64,000 nt of DNA. Origin: Bacillota bacterium. GTDB lineage: Bacteria > Bacillota > Limnochordia > Darwinibacteriales > JAAYFS01. The notes under the pieces are model-generated. The model ran no database searches. It was not told the origin of the DNA and saw only the letters and a program-made list of their open reading frames with translations. Positions within the stretch are counted from its first letter, which is position 1. Every line of letters begins with the position of its first letter. Both the position numbers and the translations under genes were made by a program. Below are positions 8,785 to 17,631 of this stretch, one piece after another. The stretch spans positions 1 to 64,000 of the forward strand of contig JAAYFS010000062.1 of the NCBI GenBank assembly GCA_012728115.1, given 5' to 3'.

Positions 8785-9072
8785 ATGTCTGATTGTCAAA
8801 CCTTTAATAATACTCAAATGGTCAGTGCTGTTCCGCCACCACCAGTCACCTGCTCAGGGGTGTATTACATTGTTCAATCTGGGGATAGTCTTTCAACAAT
8901 TGCAAGACGTTTCGTCCAAATGACTGTTCAAGATATCCTAGTCGCCAACCCACAAATTACTAATCCGAATATTATCTATGTAGGTCAAATAATATGCATA
9001 CCTCACAACGTTGCCTCTTTAGTAGACCATCCATCACTTCAAACCGCTCGACCAATCGGATGTAGTTGTTAA
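8785..9072 (+). CDS. Small LysM-domain protein
   Basis: A 95-residue protein with one LysM domain (residues about 30-75: YYIVQSGDSLSTIARRF, ILVANPQITNPNIIYVGQIICIP), which binds N-acetylglucosamine-containing glycans such as peptidoglycan. It has no signal peptide. A leaderless LysM protein is typical of spore-coat or cortex-associated proteins such as SafA, which assemble in the mother cell; that role is inference. The N-terminal 28 residues and the short Cys-containing tail (PIGCSC) are low complexity and may allow cross-linking. The ATG start has a strong AAGGAGGAAA site. A CATAGTCTA element at 8747 resembles a sigma-K -10 but no matching -35 was found. Confidence 0.88.
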   Translation: MSDCQTFNNTQMVSAVPPPPVTCSGVYYIVQSGDSLSTIARRFVQMTVQDILVANPQITNPNIIYVGQIICIPHNVASLVDHPSLQTARPIGCSC

Positions 9073-9079
9073 GTACCTT

Positions 9080-9107
9080 AAGAGTGCCGAAGGCACTCTT
9101 TAATACT
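9080..9107 (+). terminator. Terminator of the LysM gene
   Basis: AAGAGTGCC and GGCACTCTT form a perfect 9-bp stem with a GAA loop, followed by TAATACTTT, just after the stop codon. It may also serve the convergent leftward gene. Confidence 0.75.
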
Positions 9108-9123
9108 TTAATGCTAATATTCA

Positions 9124-10125
9124 TTATATTAATGGGGGTTTTTCTTGATAAAACACCGTAACAGTCTTTCTTTCTAACTCTTTCTTTGCGGAATCAAAAG
9201 AAAATATTTTTTCATTTTTGTAATGAATCTTAATATTTAACTCTTTATCATCACTCATCGATTGATATGAACTACCTCGATAGTACTCAAAGAAATCGAT
9301 TGTTGGATTTAAAGAGTCTAATCCTTTATAAAAACTGGTAAGTGAAGAAACATCCATGGTTGTAGAATAAGTAATCAAAACTCCTTCGCTTAATCCTTTA
9401 TGGTGATATAGGCATAAGTTATCAACTCCAACAGGAACAAAGATTTGATATTTAGCCAACGCTGCCTCATCTACCATATTTTTTAACTTTGGAGCACCTT
9501 GCCGAAGTTTTGTGGCTTCAAGATTTTCTGAAAAATAGGTTTTGAAATTCTTGTTCAGATTTCTATTGAATGTCTCTACAAATTCCCGCATACATGCTTC
9601 AATCATCAAGTCATATCCTACATTTTGAGAAATCAAACCAGAGAACTTGACTTTGGTTTCCCCATAATGTTCCATATTCAATATTTGAGTTTGAACACCA
9701 GCTAATTGTGAATTAAAAGAAAAACTATTTACAGAATACTCAATTGTACCAGTCTTTACGAATGGAATCTTTGATAAATTCACATTCATATCTACAAGCA
9801 AAACCAAGTCAACGTGAGCGTTTAGGTGGTCAATCTTCTGTAACAGATAAACATCGTTATGCCCGCTTGCCACCAAATAATGTCTCAAGTACTGAGCAAG
9901 TTTTTCCTTGAGTCTTTGATCTACTTCTAGATTACTTACCATTATGCCGATTCGTTTGTTAAAGCCCTCAACCGAATCGTTATTTCCAGGAGTAGCAACA
10001 ACAGTGCTGTAATTTGAATCGAACTCAGTCTTCCCCAGCCAAAATCTCCCCGATTTAAACGCAACGGTAAAAGCAACGAGCACAATCAGAACAAGCAAAG
10101 TGACGATCGTTTTTCGCTCCTTCAT
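9124..10125 (-). CDS. Membrane-anchored protein of unknown function
   Basis: I do not recognise this 333-residue protein. It has an N-terminal membrane segment (residues about 6-23, TIVTLLVLIVLVAFTVAF) without a clear cleavage site, so it is probably an anchored protein with a large extracytoplasmic part. The rest alternates helices and strands and has few cysteines and no recognisable catalytic motif; positions about 55-120 (KRIGIMVSNLEVDQRLKEKL) resemble a ligand- or peptidoglycan-facing sensor fold only loosely. It stands alone between a terminator and the long intergenic region before the TetR gene. The ATG start has a GGAG site 6-10 bases upstream. Confidence 0.7.
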   Translation of the reverse strand: MKERKTIVTLLVLIVLVAFTVAFKSGRFWLGKTEFDSNYSTVVATPGNNDSVEGFNKRIGIMVSNLEVDQRLKEKLAQYLRHYLVASGHNDVYLLQKIDHLNAHVDLVLLVDMNVNLSKIPFVKTGTIEYSVNSFSFNSQLAGVQTQILNMEHYGETKVKFSGLISQNVGYDLMIEACMREFVETFNRNLNKNFKTYFSENLEATKLRQGAPKLKNMVDEAALAKYQIFVPVGVDNLCLYHHKGLSEGVLITYSTTMDVSSLTSFYKGLDSLNPTIDFFEYYRGSSYQSMSDDKELNIKIHYKNEKIFSFDSAKKELERKTVTVFYQEKPPLI

Positions 10126-10467
10126 AATTCTCCTCTCAATCCTCCACTTTTTAAGGTCCTTAGATAGTACTTCACCAAAACGAAGCTAGCTCCTTTTAAA
10201 CCAAAAAGGATGCTATATTTTATTAATAAATCAACCAATATGTTTTTATTATTACTTCGCTTAAACTCAACTAATTACCTGAAAATATTTATAATACATA
10301 TTTACTCTAAGTAGATGTGAAAATGCGCACATTAGAAGTGAAAATCTAAGGCAAGTTGCTTTAGCATCCTAAGTCTATTATAATAACAATGCGTCTACTA
10401 AACAACAGATTGCCTATTTTCTTTGCTTAATATAAAAACAAAAAGCAACGATTTAGGGGATACTTGA
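10126..10467. other. 342-base intergenic region with candidate operators
   Basis: This AT-rich stretch has no convincing gene. It holds ATGTG paired with CACAT across 8 bases (10315-10332), overlapping the first of two GTGAAAAT direct repeats (10317 and 10338), and then a promoter for the TetR gene. The core ATGTG-AAAATGC resembles the second palindrome at 8620-8644. Confidence 0.5.
10356..10384 (+). promoter_or_regulatory. Sigma-A type promoter of the TetR gene
   Basis: TTGCTT and a perfect TATAAT are separated by 17 bases. The start codon is about 80 bases further on. The candidate repeats lie immediately upstream of the -35 element. Confidence 0.6.
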
Positions 10468-11025
10468 ATGAAAAAGGAAGATCGTCGTGTAAAGTATACC
10501 AAGATGGTATTAAAACAGAGCCTGCTAGATTTATTGCAAAGTACACCGATCAGTAAAATAACTGTTACCAGTCTTTGCGCTCATGCAGACATTAATCGCA
10601 ATACTTTCTATACTCATTTTTCGAGCCCTTATGATCTTTTAGCCCAAATCCAAGATGAATTGATCCAAGAATTTGAAAAATCAATCGAAAGTGTTCTCGA
10701 TAATGTACCAAAAATGTTGGTTGAAATCTGTAATTCAATCAAGAATAACGCTGTCCTCTGTAATATTCTTTTCTCGGAACATGGGGATAAAGATTTTCTC
10801 AAAAAAGTAATGTACCTTGCCCATGACAAGAGTCTCAATGAGATGAGTCAAAGAGCAAAAACAAGTGATCGAGAATTGCTCGAATCTATATATCGTTTTT
10901 GTGTTAATGGAAGTGTTGCAGTTATTGAAGATTGGATTAAGACTGGTATGAAAAAAGATCCACAAGAAATCGCTAGTTTTATCGATAAAATCAGTAATTA
11001 TGGACTCCAGGCTTTCTTGGATTAA
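10468..11025 (+). CDS. TetR/AcrR-family transcriptional regulator
   Basis: The first 60 residues form the TetR DNA-binding domain: KMVLKQSLLDLLQSTPISKITVTSLCAHADINRNTFYTHFSSPYDLL, with the typical helix-turn-helix ending in NTFYTHF. The C-terminal 120 residues are the ligand-binding and dimerisation part, of the type seen in short Firmicutes regulators with a DUF/TetR_C_7-like tail (ICNSIKNNAVLCNILFSEHGD, VIEDWIKTGMKKDPQEIASFI). The ligand is unknown. The cardiolipin synthase gene follows 111 bases downstream in the same direction with no obvious terminator between, so it is the likeliest target besides the gene itself. The ATG has a weak GGGG ribosome site. Confidence 0.88.
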   Translation: MKKEDRRVKYTKMVLKQSLLDLLQSTPISKITVTSLCAHADINRNTFYTHFSSPYDLLAQIQDELIQEFEKSIESVLDNVPKMLVEICNSIKNNAVLCNILFSEHGDKDFLKKVMYLAHDKSLNEMSQRAKTSDRELLESIYRFCVNGSVAVIEDWIKTGMKKDPQEIASFIDKISNYGLQAFLD

Positions 11026-11136
11026 GAGTTCTAACCCATGGTCCAGATTAGTACTTTGTAGCAGAATCAGGTTTTCATTCAATTTTTCACATCTTAAGAA
11101 CACAGACTTCATTTGAAGATAGTAAGGAGAGTGAAG

Positions 11137-12561
11137 ATGCAAAAAATATTATATCCTATCTATATCGCATACTTAATTCTCATCATTTCCCTGGTTTTTT
11201 TCGATCGCAGAAAGCCTATGGTTAGATTTAGCTGGATTCTTGCGTTGATCTTTATCCCTGGTATTGGACTATTGCTATACTTATTTATCGGCAGCGATCG
11301 TTTCTTAGATTATCGTAAAGAAAAAATTCGCCGAAGACGCGGAGCTATCCTTGTTGAATTAGAGCAAGTCGCCAATAACAACTGCGGACCAAAACCAGTG
11401 AGTTCAAAGGCTCAGCTTTTCCACCAAAACTATTGTGGTAGTATCCTCACAACTGATAATGAGGTTGAACTATATACTAAGGGAAAAGATAAGTATGAAC
11501 GACTATTTCAGGACCTGCAGGAAGCTAAAGATCACATCCATATTCAATATTTCGCGTTTGAGCGAGATTTCATAGGAAAGAAACTGATCAATATTTTGAT
11601 CGAAAAGGTTAACCAGGGTGTCGAAGTGAAACTTATGTATGACAGTATCGGTTGCCTACTTACGTTTATTTATCCTCTGCTTCATAAGCTTAAAAAAGCA
11701 GGAGGTCAGGTATCGACCATTAGACCGCATGCGCTTGATGTTAATTATCGGAATCACCGAAAAATAGTGGTTATTGATGGCAAAGTTGGTTACACTGGTG
11801 GAATGAACATCGGTTCTAAGTACCAAGACGGCGTAAGAAATTTAGTCTGGCGAGATACGCATATCAGAATTGTGGGTAGTGCGGTTAAATATCTCCAGCA
11901 AGTGTTTCTCTTTGACTGGATCACTTCTATCAAAAAGCCTGATATTGGGTTAAGGTACGAACTGTGCCATTATTTCCCAAAAATTTTTGCTACAGGAAAA
12001 ACTGATGTTCAAGTGGTTGCCAATGGATTATATGATAAATATAAGCAACAGGATATTATTAAACTTAGCTACTTTAACTTGATGTCCCGAGCCAATAAGC
12101 GCGTGTGGATCCAAACACCTTATTTTGCACCATCAAGTTTAATAATGCAAACACTCAAAACGTTGGCCGCCCTTGGGGTTGATGTAAGAATAATGACATC
12201 TTCTTCCTACGCTTTCGGCGGTTTCTTCCATCGCAGCATCGGAAACTACTTTTTAAGACACTTGATGGAATGTAGCGATGTAAAAGTATATAAATATAAT
12301 GGTATTATGCATGCTAAGACTATGTTAGTTGATGACCAAGGACTTTGCATTGGATCCGTAAATCTAAACACTCGGAGTTTAGAACGAGATGATGAACTAT
12401 ATGTTTATTCTGAATCAAAAGAGCTAATTGAGCAGTATGAAAAGGTCTTCTTAAAGGATTTTAAAAATAGCACTGAATTAGATTACGTGAAATTCAAAAA
12501 ACCACCTATTCTGGTTCGTGCAGTTGAATCGGCTATGAGTTTTTTCTCACCGCTTTCATAA
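11137..12561 (+). CDS. cls: Cardiolipin synthase
   Basis: This phospholipase-D-superfamily enzyme joins two phosphatidylglycerol molecules into cardiolipin at the membrane. Two N-terminal membrane helices (residues about 3-20 and 30-50) precede two HKD motifs: NHRKIVVIDGKVGYTGGMN near residue 210 and MHAKTMLVDDQGLCIGSVN near 390. The length (474 aa) is usual for bacterial Cls. The ORF track begins at a TTG at 11113, but AAGGAG at 11124-11129 places the start at the ATG at 11137. It follows a TetR gene, which suggests induced expression, perhaps under membrane stress. Other phospholipid genes (pgsA, gpsA, plsY, plsC) are in this window but not linked to it. Confidence 0.93.
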   Translation: MQKILYPIYIAYLILIISLVFFDRRKPMVRFSWILALIFIPGIGLLLYLFIGSDRFLDYRKEKIRRRRGAILVELEQVANNNCGPKPVSSKAQLFHQNYCGSILTTDNEVELYTKGKDKYERLFQDLQEAKDHIHIQYFAFERDFIGKKLINILIEKVNQGVEVKLMYDSIGCLLTFIYPLLHKLKKAGGQVSTIRPHALDVNYRNHRKIVVIDGKVGYTGGMNIGSKYQDGVRNLVWRDTHIRIVGSAVKYLQQVFLFDWITSIKKPDIGLRYELCHYFPKIFATGKTDVQVVANGLYDKYKQQDIIKLSYFNLMSRANKRVWIQTPYFAPSSLIMQTLKTLAALGVDVRIMTSSSYAFGGFFHRSIGNYFLRHLMECSDVKVYKYNGIMHAKTMLVDDQGLCIGSVNLNTRSLERDDELYVYSESKELIEQYEKVFLKDFKNSTELDYVKFKKPPILVRAVESAMSFFSPLS

Positions 12562-12578
12562 AAAATATCCAGCCTAAT

Positions 12579-12610
12579 GTAAAAACGACCGTGTGCGCGG
12601 TCGTTTTTAC
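12579..12610. terminator. Bidirectional terminator
   Basis: GTAAAAACGACCG and CGGTCGTTTTTAC form a perfect 13-bp stem with a TGTGCG loop; A- and T-runs are inside the stem ends. It separates the convergent cls gene and the TIGR04086-type gene. Confidence 0.85.
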
Positions 12611-12624
12611 AGTTTTATCTACTT

Positions 12625-13017
12625 TTACGTCATAACACTAGCAATAAAGCTACCGATAAATCCAAAGATAACGAGAATACCTACATTCACAAACCAAGCC
12701 CAACTGATTATCGCATGTGCATTTCCAAGTATAATGGTACTTAATACAGAATAAAGAATGGCTACCGTAACCCCATTCACCCATAACTTGCGGGAACATT
12801 TGCGACATGAATAAAACGTGGCGATGATGATAATGATGTAATTTGCTATTTTAAGGGCCCTTGGCGTCTCCTGCCAGTCCCAGATTAAAGATACTAATGT
12901 TAGGATTACTGCACAAGCGGAAAGTGCAACAAACGCGACTAAAAGACCGTACCAGATCATCTTAATATTGAAAGGGCTTCGTCGTTCGCCAAAATTCGTT
13001 ATTCCTACCACCCGCAT
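12625..13017 (-). CDS. TIGR04086/YrzE-type four-helix membrane protein
   Basis: A 130-residue protein with four hydrophobic segments (around residues 22-45, 55-68, 80-98 and 105-128) and a small Cys-x2-Cys pair between helices 2 and 3 (SCRKCSRKLW). The size, topology and glycine-rich last helix (LVIFGFIGSFIASV) match the TIGR04086 family found in spore-forming Firmicutes, whose role is unknown. It is a single gene, bounded by terminators on both sides. Confidence 0.65.
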   Translation of the reverse strand: MRVVGITNFGERRSPFNIKMIWYGLLVAFVALSACAVILTLVSLIWDWQETPRALKIANYIIIIIATFYSCRKCSRKLWVNGVTVAILYSVLSTIILGNAHAIISWAWFVNVGILVIFGFIGSFIASVMT

Positions 13018-13098
13018 CCTATCCCCCCTGTAAGAAACATCCTATTAAAGAATATTGAAAGTTACGGTTCAATATGTCTTAATCTCGAGTTTTTCAAA

Positions 13099-13134
13099 AA
13101 GAAAAAAGGTGTAATCCAAATGGACCACACCTTT
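13099..13134 (-). terminator. Terminator of the EF-G-like gene
   Basis: AAAGGTGT and ACACCTTT pair as the outer stem, with an inner TCCA/TGGA stem. Leftward the stem runs into a TTTTTTC tract. It lies 14 bases beyond the stop of the EF-G-like gene. Confidence 0.8.
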
Positions 13135-13147
13135 CGATTGTTTTGCT

Positions 13148-15220
13148 TTAAGACACTTCGTTCTTGCTTTCAGCAATGATTTGCTCAGCTTGTTGAGCTG
13201 GTACTTCTTCATAATGGCTAAACTCTGTTTCGTAGTAGCCACGACCTTGAGTAATCGATCTTAAGTCGATAGCATACCTAAACATCTCAGCCATTGGAAC
13301 TTGAGCTTTAATAACTTGATTCCTACCTTGTTGTTCCATACCCATGATACGACCGCGTTTCTTATTTAAATCTCCCATTACATCTCCCATGTACTGTTCA
13401 GGAACAACAACTTTCACATCCAAAATAGGCTCAAGTAGAATTGGATTAGCTTCCATAAATCCTTTCTTAAAGGCCATTGAAGCAGCGATCTTGAACGCCA
13501 TTTCTGAGGAGTCGACGCTATGGTAAGAACCGTCTAGAAGTGTTACACGAATATTTTCTACAGGATAACCAGCTAAAACCCCTTCTTCCATGGTCTCTCT
13601 AATACCTTTTTCTACCGCAGGAATGTATTGACGAGGAACAGCTCCTCCGAAGATTTGGTCAACGAATTCCAAACCACCTTCAACTTCGGAATGAGCAGGC
13701 TCAATCTCGATCACTACGTGACCGTATTGACCTCTTCCACCTGATTGTTTTTTATGTTTTCCTTCTACCTTAGCTTTACCACGAATTGTTTCGCGATATG
13801 GCAATTTTGGTAAGGATAAATCTACTTCAACACCAAATTTCTTTTGGAGGCGACTACACATAACTTCCAAGTGAAGTTCCCCATTACCATAAATAACCGT
13901 TTGCCCTGTCTCTGCATTCTTTTCAACACGGAAAGTTGGATCTTCTTCAGCAAGTCTTTGTAATCCAGAACCGATTTTGTCCTCATCGCCCTTAGCCTTT
14001 GGTTCTACCGCCATGCTCATCATTGGCTTTGGAAATTCGATTCCTGGAACAATAACTGGGAAAGCTTTCGATGAAAATGTATCATTTGTAGAGGTACCTT
14101 GGAGTTTAGCAACAGCCCCAAGATCACCAGGGCCAATTTCGGAAACTGCTATCTGTTCTTTACCCTTGGTTACAAACAATTGTCCAACTCGTTCTTCCTT
14201 GCCAGTTGAAGAGTTAAAGACAACAGAATCTGATTTTAATGTACCTGAATAAACTCTAAAGAGAGTTAATTTTCCAACATATGGGTCAGCCATAGTCTTG
14301 TAAACTAAGGCGACTAAATTTTGGTTATCACTGTTGATTTCAACTTCTTCATCTGTCTTTTGATTCTTGACCTTAACTGATACATCCTTAGCTGATGGCA
14401 TACAAAAGACAAGATAATCAAGGAGGCCATCCACACCAATATTCGCCGTGGCAGAACCGCAGAGAATTGGAATAACTTCCTTGGATTTGGTTCCAAGACT
14501 CAAAGCAGTTTCGATCTCTTTATTACTTAATTCTTCGCCTTCTAAGTACTTCATCATTAACTCATCATCGGCTACTGCAACAGCTTCAATCAATTCCTCG
14601 CGTGCTTGCGCAACCTCATCTACGAGATCAGCTGGAATATCTGTCTCGGTCACTTTTCCAGACTCTACCACATATGCCTTTTGTTTAATAATATCTACAT
14701 ATCCTTTAAAGGTATCAGCTGAACCAATTGGAATTTGAATTGGTACACATTGATTACCTATATGATCGCGCAATTGCTCAACCACTCTAGTAAAGTTGGC
14801 GTTTTCGCGTTCCATTTTATTAATAAAAATCATGCTTGGTAATTCAGCTTGGGAAACGTATTCCCAAGATTTTTCGGTACCTACTTCTAAACCAGAAGAC
14901 GCACATACCACGAGCAGAGCACTGTCCGCAACACGAACGGACGCAATTGCGTCTCCAGCGAAGTCGAAATATCCTGGTGTATCAAGCACATTAATTTTGT
15001 GATTCTTCCATTCAATTGGAGCAGTCGCCAAATTGATACTTATGCTGCGCTTAACTTCCTCAGGATCGTAATCCAAAATGCTTGTTCCATCATCAACTTT
15101 ACCTAGACGGTTTGTCATCTTAGCCAAAAACAGCATTGCTTCAGCTAACGATGTCTTTCCAGCTCCGCTGTGTGAAAGCAGAGCAACATTGCGTAGACTA
15201 TCAGTTGGGTAAGTTTTCAC
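13148..15220 (-). CDS. Elongation factor G-like GTPase (second-copy type)
   Basis: The 690-residue protein has the EF-G plan: a GTPase domain (P-loop SHSGAGKTSL, G3 DTPGYFDF), domain II around residues 290-370, and domains III-V ending in the EF-G C-terminus (GRGYYETEFSHYEEVP). It belongs to the EF-G-like subgroup of Firmicutes that begins with NVALLSHSGAGKT rather than canonical FusA, so it is probably a paralogue acting in ribosome recycling or an accessory step. The G4 motif usually reads NKMD; here it is NKME, a conservative change at the base-recognition Asp. The ORF track starts at TTG, but the GTG one codon later is better spaced from AGGAGG and was chosen. It is a single gene with its own terminator; rpsL, rpsG and tuf are not nearby. 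Confidence 0.9.
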   Translation of the reverse strand: MKTYPTDSLRNVALLSHSGAGKTSLAEAMLFLAKMTNRLGKVDDGTSILDYDPEEVKRSISINLATAPIEWKNHKINVLDTPGYFDFAGDAIASVRVADSALLVVCASSGLEVGTEKSWEYVSQAELPSMIFINKMERENANFTRVVEQLRDHIGNQCVPIQIPIGSADTFKGYVDIIKQKAYVVESGKVTETDIPADLVDEVAQAREELIEAVAVADDELMMKYLEGEELSNKEIETALSLGTKSKEVIPILCGSATANIGVDGLLDYLVFCMPSAKDVSVKVKNQKTDEEVEINSDNQNLVALVYKTMADPYVGKLTLFRVYSGTLKSDSVVFNSSTGKEERVGQLFVTKGKEQIAVSEIGPGDLGAVAKLQGTSTNDTFSSKAFPVIVPGIEFPKPMMSMAVEPKAKGDEDKIGSGLQRLAEEDPTFRVEKNAETGQTVIYGNGELHLEVMCSRLQKKFGVEVDLSLPKLPYRETIRGKAKVEGKHKKQSGGRGQYGHVVIEIEPAHSEVEGGLEFVDQIFGGAVPRQYIPAVEKGIRETMEEGVLAGYPVENIRVTLLDGSYHSVDSSEMAFKIAASMAFKKGFMEANPILLEPILDVKVVVPEQYMGDVMGDLNKKRGRIMGMEQQGRNQVIKAQVPMAEMFRYAIDLRSITQGRGYYETEFSHYEEVPAQQAEQIIAESKNEVS

Positions 15221-15341
15221 CAAAGTTCCTCCTCTGTAGTAATTGTTGCTCTAAGCTCTGTTTGTAATAATCCATATTTTTTAACATTTGGAACTTCAAC
15301 ATTTAAATCGAAGTCTCCTGCTTAGATCACGAAAATCTTGC

Positions 15342-15869
15342 TTATGCCCCGATTCTCTCCAGAAAATCTGGCTCCCATAATACTCTAGTAGGCCGTTTGA
15401 TTCTGTAGTTTGGTAGGAAGTACTCTCTATCCGACCAATTACGAAGTTCACTTATCCGAATAGGAGCTCGTAGGTACCGAATATCTTTCACCGAATAATA
15501 GATAGCCATTGGTTCGTTATTTTTATTGAAGGGTTTAAGTTCATTCCAGGGTGCTTTAAATATTTCTTCAAAACGAGTTTTAAACTCTTTATTGATCTTA
15601 TCTGGTGGATCTAACCAAACTGTATCTAAGGTTCCTATGTAATCAACAACCGCTTCTTCGCCTGGAGTTAATGCGGTATGATTCATCCTAATTAGGAGCT
15701 TTATTTCATCATTCGCCGTGAAACCAGAAAAAACCTTTTTTACATTAGCACCGAACACACTATGTGGGTATCCTTCGCGCAGTTGTTTAAGAGCGTGAGC
15801 CAACTCATCAGCATCGATAGCTACCAATATTCCAGGCTTTTCTTGATAGTTCTGTACCTCTTTGGTCAT
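15342..15869 (-). CDS. Hypothetical protein
   Basis: I do not recognise this soluble 175-residue protein. It lacks a signal peptide and membrane helices. It begins with a regular helix (IDADELAHALKQLREGYPH) and contains strand-rich segments around residues 50-85 (EIKLLIRMNHTALTPGEEAVVDYIGT). A basic, aromatic C-terminus (REYFLPNYRIKRPTRVLWEPDF) follows. The ATG start has a strong GGAGGGG site, so expression is likely. It sits between the propeller protein gene and the EF-G-like gene, all leftward. Confidence 0.65.
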   Translation of the reverse strand: MTKEVQNYQEKPGILVAIDADELAHALKQLREGYPHSVFGANVKKVFSGFTANDEIKLLIRMNHTALTPGEEAVVDYIGTLDTVWLDPPDKINKEFKTRFEEIFKAPWNELKPFNKNNEPMAIYYSVKDIRYLRAPIRISELRNWSDREYFLPNYRIKRPTRVLWEPDFLERIGA

Positions 15870-15932
15870 GCCTTTTCCCCTCCATATTCTGTTTATTAAT
15901 ACTATTATCTGCAGTAATTGACGAAATTACCC

Positions 15933-17321
15933 TTAATCGAACGTGGATAACCAGCCCCAATCTCTATAAATGTTTAGCGTTTGCTCACTCATATTAAGTT
16001 GCGCTTTCCACCCCAAAAACTCAAAAAAATCAAGGCTAACATAAAATTTTTCATTATCGCGTAAGGCAGCTTGTGAAATTGGAAAGAAAATGTCTCTCCA
16101 CTGAATCACTGCTTTATCTGTGAATACCGTCAACTGCTCAGAATCAAAACTTACAATGAATTTATCGTGATCATAGTAAAAATAATGAATCGTTAGATCT
16201 AATAGGTCAGCCAAATCATCTAAACAAACCATAATGTCATCCTCAACTACCCGAAAAGCGCAAACAGATTCTAACGGTTGATTGTTATAACTAACTGATA
16301 AGTAAAAGTTCTCGACTTCACGTAACCAATAGTACTGGTTATCTTTTGTCCTGATTAAGATATCATGATGAACCAACAGATCAACACCGTTGACATTCTC
16401 TATCCTCCATAATTCTTCCAGACTAGAATTACGCACCTTAAATAATGATAATCCATCTTGCTTGGAAAAACTAAACAGTCCATATGATTCATCGAAAATT
16501 AAAGTATCACCGAGCCGCGAATCAAAAAATTGACTGATTACCCCGAATCTTTCTCCATTCCAACCCCAAGAATAAAACATCTTTTGGCTGGTCATCACCA
16601 TTATTCTTGGTAAAGCATCGTTATCAACCTTGCCAACCGCTAAACCATCAATCTGTCCCCAAGGAAAGTTCTCCCAAATCAGATTCAGCTGGTTCTCCTG
16701 CCAACTTAAAACACCTACGTATCCCGTTCGATAAGAAAAAACAACTTCATCCTGATTGTTTCCAGTTAGGTTTGCACCGTACACAAAACTAACCGTTTCT
16801 TCAGGCTTAGAACGCCAAAAATTATACAACTCACCTTGCCATGATAGATAGATCCGTGCTTCACCTGCTTGGGTGAGAACAAGAATATCTCCCCACCCAT
16901 CACCATTAATATCGATCACTTGCAGATAAGAAATCGGCGACCATAGATAATTTGGTTGAGCAGCCCTTTCCCACCTACCTTGGCGTTTCTCATAGATATA
17001 GAAAGCACCAGCATTATCTGTTCCAATGATCAGTTCAGGGCGAAAATTTCCATTCAAGTCACCAATCGCCAGTGATGTCACATTTCCTGGAAATCCACTT
17101 ACCGTTTCTACAACTTCGTCATCCAACATGATGTCGACCCAACCATTACCGCCTATCAATAGTTGCGGTCTTCCAATATCTAAAAGATCGGCACTAACCA
17201 CTGTTTTCCCAACGAATTCTGGAGCTTCATAACGAAAATATATTTCGGAATTTGCACTACTAGTTTGCACTAAATAGATAAAAATCACCAATACTTGGGC
17301 CGCGATCAATCGTTTCTTCAA
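15933..17321 (-). CDS. Exported FG-GAP/VCBS-like propeller protein with copper-amine-oxidase-type C-terminal domain
   Basis: After a signal peptide (residues about 1-24), the protein shows repeated propeller blades containing LAIGDLNGNFRPELIIGTD and VIDINGDGWGDILVLT. These are the DxNxDGxxD calcium-binding loops of FG-GAP/VCBS repeats. The last 110 residues (MVCLDDLADLLDLTIHY, FYVSLDFFEFLGWKAQLN) resemble the copper amine oxidase N-terminal-type domain that Firmicutes use as a wall-associated module. It is probably a surface or envelope protein; no enzyme site is seen. The ORF track starts at GTG 17333, but that codon overlaps the GGAGG site. The TTG four codons later is better placed and was chosen. 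Confidence 0.75.
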   Translation of the reverse strand: MKKRLIAAQVLVIFIYLVQTSSANSEIYFRYEAPEFVGKTVVSADLLDIGRPQLLIGGNGWVDIMLDDEVVETVSGFPGNVTSLAIGDLNGNFRPELIIGTDNAGAFYIYEKRQGRWERAAQPNYLWSPISYLQVIDINGDGWGDILVLTQAGEARIYLSWQGELYNFWRSKPEETVSFVYGANLTGNNQDEVVFSYRTGYVGVLSWQENQLNLIWENFPWGQIDGLAVGKVDNDALPRIMVMTSQKMFYSWGWNGERFGVISQFFDSRLGDTLIFDESYGLFSFSKQDGLSLFKVRNSSLEELWRIENVNGVDLLVHHDILIRTKDNQYYWLREVENFYLSVSYNNQPLESVCAFRVVEDDIMVCLDDLADLLDLTIHYFYYDHDKFIVSFDSEQLTVFTDKAVIQWRDIFFPISQAALRDNEKFYVSLDFFEFLGWKAQLNMSEQTLNIYRDWGWLSTFD

Positions 17322-17435
17322 AACAAGAAACACCTCCGATTACTGGACGATTGTAGTTGATTTTCTGAATGTTATCATATTATATATTAGAAGAAAAGAC
17401 CATTTTATCCTTCTTCAAGACGAAGAGACAGGTAC

Positions 17436-17473
17436 AAAAAAACCCGCGGCAAGAATGTATCCTTACACGCGAG
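17436..17473 (-). terminator. Terminator downstream of tRNA-Pro
   Basis: Read leftward, CTCGCG...CGCGGG with an inner GTAAGGA/TTCTTGC stem forms a long hairpin followed by a run of seven T. It lies about 25 bases past the tRNA 3' end. Confidence 0.8.
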
Positions 17474-17498
17474 TATCTGTACTAATCGATTGTGGTAC

Positions 17499-17576
17499 TG
17501 GTCGGGGCGACAAGATTCGAACTTGCGACCTCTACCACCCCAAGGTAGCGCGCTAGCCAAACTGCGCCACGCCCCG
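17499..17576 (-). tRNA. tRNA-Pro (anticodon GGG)
   Basis: The 78-base gene folds as a full cloverleaf. The acceptor stem is CGGGGCG/CGCCCCG, the D arm GCGC-AGTTTGGCTA-GCGC, the anticodon arm CTACC-TTGGGGT-GGTAG with GGG at 34-36, the variable loop AGGTC, the T arm GCAAG-TTCGAAT-CTTGT, and the encoded end is ACCA. It reads CCC and CCU proline codons. It follows spoIVA leftward and has its own terminator. Confidence 0.95.
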
Positions 17577-17631
17577 ACACCGACAAAATTAAGGATACCA
17601 CAATCTTTCCAAAAAGACAAGCCTCGTTCTG

